In this document: piece by piece, positions 43,396 through 51,652 of the stretch
How positions within the stretch are numbered: the stretch's first letter is position 1
Layout of the letters: every line of letters begins with the position of its first letter
Source of the DNA: Gammaproteobacteria bacterium
GTDB lineage: Bacteria > Pseudomonadota > Gammaproteobacteria > JAABTG01
Direction: 5' to 3'
Length of the DNA stretch: 64,000 bases
Assembly: GCA_017999615.1 (NCBI GenBank)
Contig: JAGNLM010000001.1
Span: 452,549 to 516,548, forward strand
The notes under the pieces: model-generated
The model's input: only the letters and a program-made list of their open reading frames with translations
What the model was told of the DNA's origin: nothing
Database searches by the model: none
Program-made: the position numbers and the translations under genes

Positions 43396-43692
43396 TCAGC
43401 CCCGGCGCGCCGCCGCCGTCGCTTGCCTCGCGAGGGGGGCGCGGCCCCTTCGGGTCCGGTGCGGGCGCCCCCGGTGCCCGCCGGCGAGGAGGGTGACCCC
43501 CAGGAGCAGTATCCCCACGAGCACCGCTGCCTGGTAGAGGCCCCCGACGTCCGTGCAGTGGGTCTCGTTGCAGACCATCCGGCCGAGGTCGTCCCCGGTG
43601 CCCCCGAGTCCCCAGAGGCCCGCGCTGAGGAGTCCGGTGCTGAGTCCGCCCAGGGCGAATCTGACCGTTGCGCCGATGCCTGGTGTTGTCAT
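43396..43692 (-). CDS. Hypothetical small membrane protein with a Cys pair
   Basis: 98 residues, no family recognised. Two hydrophobic helices (about 10-30 and 52-71) flank a short loop with Cys41 and Cys46 (VCNETHCTD). The C-terminus is strongly basic and cytosolic under the positive-inside rule, so the Cys loop would be periplasmic. GGAGG eight bases before the ATG at 43692 supports the start. It lies 64 bp downstream of a thioredoxin-like gene, itself 25 bp downstream of a Kef antiporter, so it could be the third gene of a redox-linked unit. Confidence 0.65.
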   Translation of the reverse strand: MTTPGIGATVRFALGGLSTGLLSAGLWGLGGTGDDLGRMVCNETHCTDVGGLYQAAVLVGILLLGVTLLAGGHRGRPHRTRRGRAPLARQATAAARRG

Positions 43693-43756
43693 GCCGCAAC
43701 CTCCTTCGTGGATACGCTGTTTAGCGGCACGGCGAGCCTTGAGAGAAGGGGTGGTC

Positions 43757-44110
43757 TCAACGCTCTGCGAAGAGCAGGCCGTAGGGCCGGCCCAGCCCCG
43801 AGCGGATCTCTTCGAGTCCGACGCTGCGCCCCCAGCGCCGCCACTCACGGCCCTCGAAGAACCCGATCATCGTCGGGACCGAGAACACCTGGTATTGCCC
43901 TGCCGCGTCCGGCAGGGCGGTGCAGTCGACATAGACGCCGGAGAGGCGGGGGAAGTCCCGCGCCAGCAGTTCGGCGACCTTGGGGCGCAGGGCCTGGCAG
44001 ACCCGGCAGTCCGGGGTGCTGAAGTAGACGAGCACGGCGGGTTGCGCCGCGAGGAGTGCCTGCAGCTCCGCGAGGCTGCCGACTGGGACCAGCTCGCCCC
44101 CGGCGATCAA
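43757..44110 (-). CDS. Thioredoxin-like protein (CRVC active site)
   Basis: About 117 residues with a thioredoxin fold: AVLVYFSTPDCRVCQALRPKV contains the CxxC pair, shown here as Cys35 and Cys38, followed by VYVDCTALPDAAGQ and VFSVPTMIGFFEGRE with the cis-Pro before Thr. The CRVC dipeptide is unusual compared with CGPC, so the redox potential may differ. No signal peptide. The likely start is TTG 44110, because all other in-frame starts lie deep inside the upstream Kef gene. It follows the Kef-type antiporter by 25 bases and is probably co-translated. Confidence 0.75.
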   Translation of the reverse strand: MIAGGELVPVGSLAELQALLAAQPAVLVYFSTPDCRVCQALRPKVAELLARDFPRLSGVYVDCTALPDAAGQYQVFSVPTMIGFFEGREWRRWGRSVGLEEIRSGLGRPYGLLFAER

Positions 44111-44135
44111 CCGCGCCGCCCGGTGGGCAGGACCC

Positions 44136-46109
44136 TCACCCGTGCACCAGCCGTTGCTCGGCCTGGGCGAGGTCGTCGAACGGTCCCTGCAGGACCACCG
44201 CATCCCCCGCGCGAAGGGTCATCCCGGGACTGGGCTCTTCGCCACGGATGTCGCCCCGGCGCAGGGCGAACACGGTGACCGGTCCCCCCCCGACCCCGAG
44301 GTCCTCCAGCGTGCGGCCCACGGCGGGGCTCTCGGCCGGAATCACGACGGTGTGCAGTTGATAGCGGTCGGGCTGCTCGACGCTCGGGGGCTCGTCTCCG
44401 TGGAACACACCGCGCAGGCGCCGGTAGTGGTCGTGGCGGGCGGCCTCGACCAGGCGCAGGACCTCCTCGGACGGGACACCGAGACTCTGAAGGAGATGCG
44501 TGGCCAGCATCATGCTCGCCTCGACCGACTCCGGCACCACCACGGACGCACCCGCGAGCTCGAGCTCCTCCATGTGGGAGTCGTCGTGGGTGCGTACCAC
44601 GACCGGCAGTCTCGGCTCCAGGGCCCGGCAGGCGTGGATGATGCGGGTGGAGGTCTGGGCGTCGTCGAACGTGACGACCACGGCGCGGGCCCGGGAGATC
44701 CCTGCGGCCTCCAGGACCTCCCGGTGCGTGCTGTCGCCGAAGAACACCCGCTCGCCGGCCTCCCAGGCCTCGCGGATCAGCGTGGCGTCGAGGTCGAGAC
44801 CCACGTAGGGAATGTCCTCCTGGCGCAGGAACGCCGCCAGGTTCTGCCCGATGCGCCCGAACCCGCAGATCACCACGTGCCCGCTCAGGTCCCGCAGGGC
44901 CTCGGTGACCTGGCGTGAGGTGACGGCCCGGCCCTGCAGGTAGGAGGCGGCGCAGAACCGATCGGCAAGGGCGCCGTTCTGCCGGATGAGGATCGGGGCG
45001 AGCAGCATGCTGAACAGCATCGCGGCCAGCACGGGCTGGGTCTCCTCGGCGGAGAGCACCTGCTGCCCGACCGCGAGCGTCAGCAGGGCAAACCCGAATT
45101 CTCCACCCTGAGCCAGCACCACTCCCGTGCGCAGGGCGACCCCCGGCTCGTAGCCGATGAGGCGCGTGAGCAGGGCGATGAGGAGGCCCTTGCCCACGAA
45201 CAGCCCCAGGAGGATCACGGCGGTTGCCTTCCAGACCTCAGGCAGCGCCAGGAGGTTGAGCTGGGCCCCGACGGTGATGAAGAAGATGGCGAGCAGCACG
45301 TCCCGGAAGGGGCGAATGTCCGCCTCCACCTGATGGCGGTACTCGGTCTCGCCCAGCATCATCCCGGCAAAGAAGGCGCCGAGCGCAAGGGAGAGGCCGG
45401 CCAGGCTGGTGCCCCAGGCGGCGGCGAGCGCCAACAGAACCACCGCCAGGGTGAAGATCTCGGCCGAGTGCGCGCTCGCGACGGCGTGGAGCAGGGGCCG
45501 CAGCAACCAGCGTCCAAGGGCCCACATCACCACCAGGGCGGCCACCCCCTTCAGCAGGGCGAGCCCCAGGACCCCCGCCAGCGAGTCGGCCGTCCCACCG
45601 GCGAGCAGGGGAATCGCCACGAGGAACGGCACTGCCGCCAGGTCCTGGGACAGGAGCACGGCGAGGGCCACCCGTCCGTGGCGGGACTGCATCTCGAGCT
45701 GGTCCCGCAGTTGGCGGACGACGAGGGCGGTGGACGACATGGCGAGCGCGCCACCCACCACCAACGCGCCCTCCCAGGGGAGTCCCAGGAGCCAGGAGGC
45801 CACACCGAACAGGGCGGTGGACAGGAGCACCTGAGCCGTCCCGAGCCCGAAGACCTCGCGCCGCAGGGTCAACAGACGGGGAATCGAGATCTCGAGGCCG
45901 ATCGTGAAGAGCAGGAACACGACGCCGACTTCCGCCATGAAGTCGATCACGTCGCTCGCGGGGATCCAGCCGAGGGCGTGGGGACCGGCGACGAGGCCGA
46001 CGATCAGGTACCCGAGCAGCGGTGGCAGATGCAAGCGGCGCACCGCCCAGGCGGTGGGCAGGGACAGGGTCAGGAGCACCATCATGTCCCGAAGCAGGTC
46101 GTGGGTCAC
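44136..46109 (-). CDS. Kef-type K+/H+ antiporter (CPA2) with TrkA-N and TrkA-C domains
   Basis: A 657-residue membrane protein. About 12 helices form a CPA2 exchanger with LGYLIVGLVAGPHALGW, FLLFTIGLEISIPRL and GALAMSSTALVV. There follows a TrkA-N Rossmann domain (HVVICGFGRIGQNLA at about 405) and a C-terminal TrkA-C domain (about 565-650, RLTLEDLGVG-like region). Family members are glutathione-gated K+ efflux systems protecting against electrophiles, or pH-linked exchangers. GTG 46109 is the start. Downstream on the same strand are a thioredoxin-like protein and a small membrane protein with a Cys pair, which fits redox gating. Confidence 0.92.
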   Translation of the reverse strand: MTHDLLRDMMVLLTLSLPTAWAVRRLHLPPLLGYLIVGLVAGPHALGWIPASDVIDFMAEVGVVFLLFTIGLEISIPRLLTLRREVFGLGTAQVLLSTALFGVASWLLGLPWEGALVVGGALAMSSTALVVRQLRDQLEMQSRHGRVALAVLLSQDLAAVPFLVAIPLLAGGTADSLAGVLGLALLKGVAALVVMWALGRWLLRPLLHAVASAHSAEIFTLAVVLLALAAAWGTSLAGLSLALGAFFAGMMLGETEYRHQVEADIRPFRDVLLAIFFITVGAQLNLLALPEVWKATAVILLGLFVGKGLLIALLTRLIGYEPGVALRTGVVLAQGGEFGFALLTLAVGQQVLSAEETQPVLAAMLFSMLLAPILIRQNGALADRFCAASYLQGRAVTSRQVTEALRDLSGHVVICGFGRIGQNLAAFLRQEDIPYVGLDLDATLIREAWEAGERVFFGDSTHREVLEAAGISRARAVVVTFDDAQTSTRIIHACRALEPRLPVVVRTHDDSHMEELELAGASVVVPESVEASMMLATHLLQSLGVPSEEVLRLVEAARHDHYRRLRGVFHGDEPPSVEQPDRYQLHTVVIPAESPAVGRTLEDLGVGGGPVTVFALRRGDIRGEEPSPGMTLRAGDAVVLQGPFDDLAQAEQRLVHG

Positions 46110-46211
46110 TTCAGGGCTCCGTGCCTGGGGCTACGAAGGGGGCCACACGCGGGCGAGGCGGACCGGCCGACGTCTCCGGGCTCGGCGACGCTCACGCGCG
46201 GCGCGCCCCGC

Positions 46212-47816
46212 TCAGGCCGGACCGGCCTGCAAGGAAAGCGGCGAGCCGTTGCCGAAGACGCCGCGTGATGCGAAGAGCGCGTACTCCATGCTGTCCGAGA
46301 GCGCCTGCCAGCTCGCCTCGATGATGTTCGGGCTCGCCCCGACCGTGGTCCAGGTCTCCTCGCCACTCTGGAAGTCGATCAGCACCCGCACGGTTGCGGC
46401 GGTGCCCCGGTCGCTGTTGAGGATGCGGACCTTGTAGTCGGTCAGGCGCACGTCGCGCAGTTCGGGGTAGACGTCCGACAGGGCCTCGTGCAGGGCGCTG
46501 CCGAGCGCGTCTACCGGCCCGCTGCCTTCGGCGGCGGTGAGCTTGACCCGATCGCCGACGCGAACCTTCACGGTCGCCTCGGCGAGCAGACCGCGCCCGA
46601 GGCGGTGCTCGGTCACCACCATGAAGTCGACGAGCTCGAAGGGTGCCCGGTACTCCTGGCGGGTGCGGTAGAGCATCAGGTCGACCGAAGCCTCCGCCGC
46701 CTCGAAGGTGAAGCCCCGGTGCTCCAGTTCCTTGATCTGGTGGAGCACGCGCTGGGCATCCTCGCGATTGACCTGCAGCCCGTGGGCGCGCGCCTGGTAG
46801 ATCAGGTTGCCGCGGCCGGAGAGCTCGGAGACGACCGCCCGGGGCTCGTTGCCCACCAGGGCAGGGTCCACGTGCTGATAGCTCTCGACGCGCTTCAGGA
46901 CGGCCGCGACGTGGATGCCGCCCTTGTGGGCAAAGGCGCTCTCTCCCACGTAGGGGGCGTGATCGTCGTGCTTGAGGTTGGCGACCTCCGCCACGTAGCG
47001 GGACAAGCGCGTGAGCGCGCGCAGCTGTTCCGGGCTCACCACCTCGAGGCCCATCTTGAGCTGCAGGTCGGGAATGATGGCGGAGAGGTCGGCGTTGCCG
47101 ACGCGCTCGCCGTAGCCGTTGACCGTGCCCTGCACCTGAACGCAGCCGGCGCGCACCGCCGCGAGCGAGTTCGCGACGGCGCAGCCGCCGTCATTGTGCA
47201 CGTGGATGGCGAGCGGGGTCTCGAAGCGGGCGCGCACCGTGCGGACGATGTCTTCGACCTCCCACGGCAGGCTTCCCCCGTTGGTGTCGCAGAGCACCAG
47301 GAAGTCGGCGCCCGCTTCCGCCGCCGCGGCGAGGGTGCGCAGGGCGTACTCGGGGTTGGACTTGTACCCGTCGAAGAAGTGCTCGGCGTCGAACATGACC
47401 TCCTTGCCGAAGCCCTTCATGTGAGCGACGCTCTCGCCGATCATCGCGAGGTTCTCTTCGCGCGTCGTCTCCAGCACCTCGTCCACCTGGAAGTCCCAGC
47501 TCTTCCCGACCAGCGTGACCACGGGCGTTCCCGCGTCGAGGAGGGCGGCGAGATTGGCGTCTTCGGCGCAGCGGATGCCCTTGCGGCGGGTGCTCCCGAA
47601 CGCAGCCACCCGGGCGTGGGTCAACCCGATCTCGCCCACCCGCGAGAAGAACTCGGCGTCCTTGGGGTTCGACCCGGGCCAGCCGCCCTCGATGTAGTGC
47701 GCGCCGAACTGGTCGAGGCGGCGCGCGACGGCCAGCTTGTCGTCGCAGGAAAGGGAAACGTCCGCGCGCTGGGTGCCATCGCGCAGGGTGGTGTCGTAGA
47801 TCAGGATCTGGGTCAT
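46212..47816 (-). CDS. cimA: (R)-citramalate synthase
   Basis: A 534-residue enzyme of the isopropylmalate/citramalate synthase family, condensing pyruvate with acetyl-CoA to start the threonine-independent isoleucine route. Motifs: YDTTLRDGTQRADVSLS at the start, EGGWPGSNPKD, FDAEHFFDGYK, HVHNDGGCAVANS with the metal-binding His, and a C-terminal LeuA-type regulatory domain from about 380. The family is the CimA group rather than LeuA because of the GGWPGSNPKD segment. The gene starts 11 bases after the entericidin gene on the same strand, so it may be transcribed together with it. A short inverted repeat overlaps its stop. Confidence 0.9.
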   Translation of the reverse strand: MTQILIYDTTLRDGTQRADVSLSCDDKLAVARRLDQFGAHYIEGGWPGSNPKDAEFFSRVGEIGLTHARVAAFGSTRRKGIRCAEDANLAALLDAGTPVVTLVGKSWDFQVDEVLETTREENLAMIGESVAHMKGFGKEVMFDAEHFFDGYKSNPEYALRTLAAAAEAGADFLVLCDTNGGSLPWEVEDIVRTVRARFETPLAIHVHNDGGCAVANSLAAVRAGCVQVQGTVNGYGERVGNADLSAIIPDLQLKMGLEVVSPEQLRALTRLSRYVAEVANLKHDDHAPYVGESAFAHKGGIHVAAVLKRVESYQHVDPALVGNEPRAVVSELSGRGNLIYQARAHGLQVNREDAQRVLHQIKELEHRGFTFEAAEASVDLMLYRTRQEYRAPFELVDFMVVTEHRLGRGLLAEATVKVRVGDRVKLTAAEGSGPVDALGSALHEALSDVYPELRDVRLTDYKVRILNSDRGTAATVRVLIDFQSGEETWTTVGASPNIIEASWQALSDSMEYALFASRGVFGNGSPLSLQAGPA

Positions 47817-47827
47817 CGGTCAGCCTG

Positions 47828-47962
47828 TCACCGGGAACTCTTTTCCTGGATGACCTGGCCGCCTTTCTCGATGTCCCTCCCGAGCCCAGCCATGGTGTTG
47901 CAGCCCGTGACGGCGACCGTCACCAACCCGGCGAGAACGACGGCGATTGCGCGTTTCAGCAT
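47828..47962 (-). CDS. Entericidin-family small lipoprotein
   Basis: A 44-residue gene too short for most automated calls. It encodes MLKRAIAVVLAGLVTVAVTG followed by Cys21 (lipobox VTGC), then a mature part CNTMAGLGRDIEKGGQVIQ typical of entericidin A/B lipoproteins. AGGAGG lies seven bases before the ATG at 47962. Entericidins are small membrane lipoproteins, in E. coli one bacteriolytic (EcnB) and one counteracting (EcnA), tied to stationary phase. Here there is a single gene, downstream of an ArsR-type regulator by 46 bases and upstream of cimA by 11. It could report envelope stress; no toxin activity is shown. Confidence 0.85.
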   Translation of the reverse strand: MLKRAIAVVLAGLVTVAVTGCNTMAGLGRDIEKGGQVIQEKSSR

Positions 47963-48008
47963 GAGTCATCCTCCTCGTGTCGTCAGTTTGCGCCGACGCG
48001 CGAACGCC

Positions 48009-48344
48009 TCACGGATGGCGCCCCTGGTCCAGGTTGGCCGGGCAGAGCACGTCACGCATGGTGTTGATGAGCATCAGAAGCTGGTCGTTGCGGATGCGGT
48101 AGAAGACCTTGTTCGCCTCCTTGCGCGCGAGAACGATGTGCTTGTCCCGCAGTTGCTCGAGGTGCTGCGAGATGTTGCTCTGGGTCGTCCCGGCCCTCTC
48201 AACGATTTCCCCCACCGACAGCTCGCGTTCGCCCAGGGTGCAGATGATCTTCCAGCGCAGCGGGTGCGCCATCGCCTTGAGGGCGTTCGCGGTGAGGACG
48301 GTGTCCTCGCTGGGAGGGGAGGGCTCGAGTGGGGGCTTGGTCAT
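48009..48344 (-). CDS. ArsR-family regulator with persulfide-sensor-like cysteine pair
   Basis: A 111-residue winged-helix repressor. AMAHPLRWKIICTL starts the fold, TTQSNISQHLEQL is the recognition helix, and ARKEANKVFYRIRN the wing. It lacks the ELCVCDL-type metal motif; the cysteines are Cys35 in the second helix and Cys101 in the C-terminal VLCPA segment. This 66-residue spacing equals that of Cys41/Cys107 of SqrR and Cys42/Cys108 of BigR, sulfide-responsive persulfide sensors, and the C-terminal CP dipeptide also matches YgaV. The ATG overlaps the stop of the PAS response-regulator gene (ATGA). The sensing role is inference. Confidence 0.88.
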   Translation of the reverse strand: MTKPPLEPSPPSEDTVLTANALKAMAHPLRWKIICTLGERELSVGEIVERAGTTQSNISQHLEQLRDKHIVLARKEANKVFYRIRNDQLLMLINTMRDVLCPANLDQGRHP

Positions 48345-49231
48345 ACGCGCTCCGTCTGGGCGATCTCGCTGGTCATTGCCGGCTGGCTTCCTTCATCGGA
48401 TTCCCGCACGTATCCGGTCATGTCCTTCGCAACGCAGATGATGTCGGTCATGTTGCCTTCGCTGTCCGTGATCGCGGTCCGCGAGAACAGGATGGGGACC
48501 CGCCGGCGGTCGCTGGCGATGAATCGGGCTTCGATGGCGCTGAGCGCGCCCGTCCGGATGAGCGCTTCGAGCCACGTCCCCATGAAGGCACCCGCCTGCT
48601 CCTGGTCCGCCTCCTCGAAAACGTCGCCAATCGACATCCCGACCAGCTGCGGCTCGGTGTAGCCGAGCATGCGACAGGCGGCGGGGTTGACCCACTTGAT
48701 GCAGCCGTCGGGCGAGAGTACCAGGAGCGCCTCGCCCATCGTGTTGATGATGTTCTGCAGGTACTGGCGGGCCTGATCGAGCTCGCGCGTGCGCTCGGCA
48801 ACCTTTGCCTCCAGCACTCGATTGAGGTCGCGCTCCTTCTGGATCACGCGAAAATACGTGCTGATCTTGTTGAGGAGCAGGTTGTCGTCGATGGGCTTCA
48901 GGAGGTAGTCGGCCGCCCCGAGGTCGTAGCCCCGTTTCTGGAACTCGTCGGTCTTGAACGCCGCGGTGAGGAAGATGATGGGGATCTCGCGGGTCTTCCT
49001 GCGGATCTTCAGCATCGAGGCCGTCTGGAACCCGTCCATCTCCGGCATCTGGATGTCGAGGATGATCAAGTCGATGTCCGGCTCGTGCACGGCGATGTCG
49101 ATGGCGTCCCTGCCCGAGCTCGCCTCGAGCACGGTGGCGTCCATGTGTTTCTGGATGAGTGTGCGCAGCGCGAACAGGTTGTTCGCGTTGTCGTCGACGA
49201 TGAGGACCTTGAATCCGGCGTAGCGGTTCAC
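48341..49231 (-). CDS. Response regulator with C-terminal PAS domain
   Basis: A 296-residue cytosolic protein. The receiver domain (1-125) has VDDN at 12-15, phospho-acceptor Asp59 in LDIQMPEMDGF, and the Lys of YLLKPIDDN. A coiled-coil (about 130-160) links it to a PAS domain (about 163-285: GEALLVLSPDGCIKWVNPAACRMLG). No DNA-binding, enzymatic or kinase output domain follows, so it probably relays through protein contact. The GTG start overlaps the hybrid kinase stop, and its stop overlaps the ArsR start, so all three are coupled. The receiver is probably phosphorylated by the upstream kinase. Confidence 0.9.
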   Translation of the reverse strand: MNRYAGFKVLIVDDNANNLFALRTLIQKHMDATVLEASSGRDAIDIAVHEPDIDLIILDIQMPEMDGFQTASMLKIRRKTREIPIIFLTAAFKTDEFQKRGYDLGAADYLLKPIDDNLLLNKISTYFRVIQKERDLNRVLEAKVAERTRELDQARQYLQNIINTMGEALLVLSPDGCIKWVNPAACRMLGYTEPQLVGMSIGDVFEEADQEQAGAFMGTWLEALIRTGALSAIEARFIASDRRRVPILFSRTAITDSEGNMTDIICVAKDMTGYVRESDEGSQPAMTSEIAQTERV

Positions 49232-51591
49232 GCGGGCTCCCGGGGCTGATCTGCGGGTTCCGTGGGCAGCGCGCGCGCGAGTGCGTCCCGGAGCTCCTGG
49301 GGATTCACCGGCTTGCCCAGGAGCTCGCTCGCCCCCGCGGCCAGGGTCCGGGCCCGGGTCTCGGGGTCGGTTCTGGCGGTCAGCGCCACGACGGGTAATT
49401 CTCGAAAACGGGTGTCGGCCTTGATTTGCTTAATCATATCATTGCCGTCCCGCCCGGGCAGCATGATGTCCATGAGCACCACGTCCACCGGCTCGTCGCG
49501 CAGGACCTCCATCGCCTCCTGGCCGTCGCCCGCGGCCAGCACCGTCAGCTTCCAGCGCTCCAGCAGGGGCGTGATGGCCAGCAGGTCACGCACGTCGTCG
49601 TCCACCAGCAGCACCCTTCGCCCGCCGAAGTCTGCACTCGGCAGGGCGACGACCCGGCCGGGCGCTCCCCGCGCCTGCGGCGGGGTTGGCTCCACGTCCA
49701 GCCCGCTTCGCTCGGGCTCCAGGGGCAGGAGGAGGCAGAAGCGGGACCCCTTGCCGACCTCGCTCTGCAGTGTGATCCGCGCCCCCAGCAGGTCCGCGAG
49801 CCCGCGGCTGATGGCGAGGCCGAGACCGCTGCCGCCATAACGGCGGCTCGTGGACCCATCGGCCTGCTTGAAGGCCTCGAAGATGATCTCGTGCTTGTCC
49901 TCCGGGATGCCGATGCCGGTGTCGGCCACCAGGATCCGGGCCGGACGCGCCGCCGCATCCTCCGCCGCGCTGGTGGTGAGAGCCACGCGGATGCCACCGT
50001 GGTCGGTGAACTTCACGGCGTTGCCGAGGAAGTTCTTGATGATCTGGCGGAGCTTGTCGGGGTCCGTGACCACGGTGGCGGGCGCCCCGGGCTCGATGTC
50101 GAGCTGCAGACCGAGGCCCTTCGCGTCGGTCTGGGGCCGGACCAGGTCGAGGAGGGCTTCCAGCAGGGTGGGCAGGTGGGTCTCCTCGAGGTTCACGGTC
50201 GCCCGCCGTGCCTCGATGCGCGCCAGGTCGAGGATGTTGTCGATCAGGCCCGAGAGGTCCTGGCCCGCGTCGTGGATGACCCTCGCCTGGCGGCCCTGTT
50301 CCGCGGAGAGGTCCTTCCCGCAGCTCTCGGCGAGGAGCCTCGAGAGGAGCAGGATGGAGTTGAGCGGCGTGCGCAGTTCGTGGCTGACGTTCGCCAGGAA
50401 CTCTGACTTGTAGCGATTCGACTCCTCGAGCTCCCTGGCGTGCTGGCGCAGGGCCTCGCTGTTCGCGGCGTGGGTCTCGGCGAGCCGCGTCAGGTTGGTG
50501 GCGAGCGCCTGCAGCTCCTGGGGGCCCTGAGGGGCGAAGCGCACGGGCTCGCCGGTCTGGAGCACGCCGGCGATGCCGTCGGTCAGCTCCCGGCCATAAC
50601 GCTCCGCGCGTCCGGCGAACCAGCGGGCGAGCAGCAGGATGAGCGCGATGAAGGGCAGCACGATTGCGCCGACGCGCACCTGCAGTGCGTCCCGGAACTG
50701 GGCGAGCGGCGAGGCGTCGACCTGCCGGCCCACCCACAGGGGGCCCGAGCGCTCGGTCGAGAGCAGGGGAACCCAGATGACCTGTTCGTTCCCGGCCCCT
50801 TTCCAGAGCGCAAGCTCGCCTTTGCGGAAGATCTCCTCCAGGCCTGGGAATTCCGTGAAGGCCGCCGACTGGGGGCCCGCCGTCCCTCCGTACCGCAGGA
50901 AGCTGCCGTCGCTCAGCACCCAGTAGGTCTTGGGGTAGGCCTCCGCGAGCCCGCCCACGTCGATGTCGATCACCGCGACCCCGGGCGGGAGCGCAGGGGA
51001 GCCCTGGGCCCCCGCCTGCAGGCCGGCCAGCGGACTGATGAGCCGCAGGACCATGAAGCGGGTCGGGTCGCGCGCCCCGGCCTCGGGGTTCACGCTGATG
51101 GGGCTGATGAGGACTCCGCCGGCCTCCAGGCGCAGACCGGCCTCGAAGAAGGCGGTCTGGGGCAGGTCGAGCAGCGTGGGCTCGGGCTCCAGCCGGCGCG
51201 TGGCAGGGTTGCGCTCGAGCCAGTAGCCCGGTTTGCCCTCCCGGTCCATGAACAGGACCTGCACGATGTCGCGCTGGTCATAGAGGATGCGGTTGACCGA
51301 GTCGACGAAGCGCTGCTCGATCCGCTGGCGAACGCCCGGGTCGATGCGCGAGGGGTCGGCGATGAGCTGCTCGCCGTCCGGGAGCTTGGCGAGCAGGCGC
51401 ACCATCTCGACGCGGCTCGCGATGTGCTGGTCGAGGTCGCGGAAGTCGGCGCGCAGGTTCTGCAGGTGGGCCTTGTGATAGAACAGCTCCAGGCTGTTGA
51501 AGACGAGGGGAATGTTGATGGCGAACGCGAGCAGGAGCGGAGCCAGGCCGAACAACAGCAGGAAGACCAGGATCTGGGTGCGCAGCCGCAT
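49228..51591 (-). CDS. Hybrid sensor histidine kinase with large periplasmic sensor
   Basis: A 787-residue protein. TM1 is at about 6-30, followed by a periplasmic sensor of about 260 residues with a dCache-like pattern, TM2 at about 296-316, and a HAMP-like linker. The HisKA motif SHELRTPLNS has His404. The ATPase domain has N box NFLGNAVKF, DTGIGIP and GSGLGLAIS. A C-terminal receiver with VLMDIMLPGRDG supplies an Asp. Two starts are possible: ATG 51591, used here, or GTG 51618; neither has a strong Shine-Dalgarno. It lies about 60 bp after the PotF-like gene and overlaps the response-regulator gene by GTGA. A binding protein upstream recalls LuxP-LuxQ and TorT-TorS. Confidence 0.9.
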   Translation of the reverse strand: MRLRTQILVFLLLFGLAPLLLAFAINIPLVFNSLELFYHKAHLQNLRADFRDLDQHIASRVEMVRLLAKLPDGEQLIADPSRIDPGVRQRIEQRFVDSVNRILYDQRDIVQVLFMDREGKPGYWLERNPATRRLEPEPTLLDLPQTAFFEAGLRLEAGGVLISPISVNPEAGARDPTRFMVLRLISPLAGLQAGAQGSPALPPGVAVIDIDVGGLAEAYPKTYWVLSDGSFLRYGGTAGPQSAAFTEFPGLEEIFRKGELALWKGAGNEQVIWVPLLSTERSGPLWVGRQVDASPLAQFRDALQVRVGAIVLPFIALILLLARWFAGRAERYGRELTDGIAGVLQTGEPVRFAPQGPQELQALATNLTRLAETHAANSEALRQHARELEESNRYKSEFLANVSHELRTPLNSILLLSRLLAESCGKDLSAEQGRQARVIHDAGQDLSGLIDNILDLARIEARRATVNLEETHLPTLLEALLDLVRPQTDAKGLGLQLDIEPGAPATVVTDPDKLRQIIKNFLGNAVKFTDHGGIRVALTTSAAEDAAARPARILVADTGIGIPEDKHEIIFEAFKQADGSTSRRYGGSGLGLAISRGLADLLGARITLQSEVGKGSRFCLLLPLEPERSGLDVEPTPPQARGAPGRVVALPSADFGGRRVLLVDDDVRDLLAITPLLERWKLTVLAAGDGQEAMEVLRDEPVDVVLMDIMLPGRDGNDMIKQIKADTRFRELPVVALTARTDPETRARTLAAGASELLGKPVNPQELRDALARALPTEPADQPREPA

Positions 51592-51652
51592 GACCCGAAG
51601 GGTAGCGTGAATCCGCACCCTGCGGGGAGTCCACCCCGCCGGGCGCGGACGC

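Noticed and set aside
46213-46229. 8-bp inverted repeat at the end of cimA as terminator
   Set aside because: Overlaps the stop codon and has no T-run on the - strand; too weak to call.
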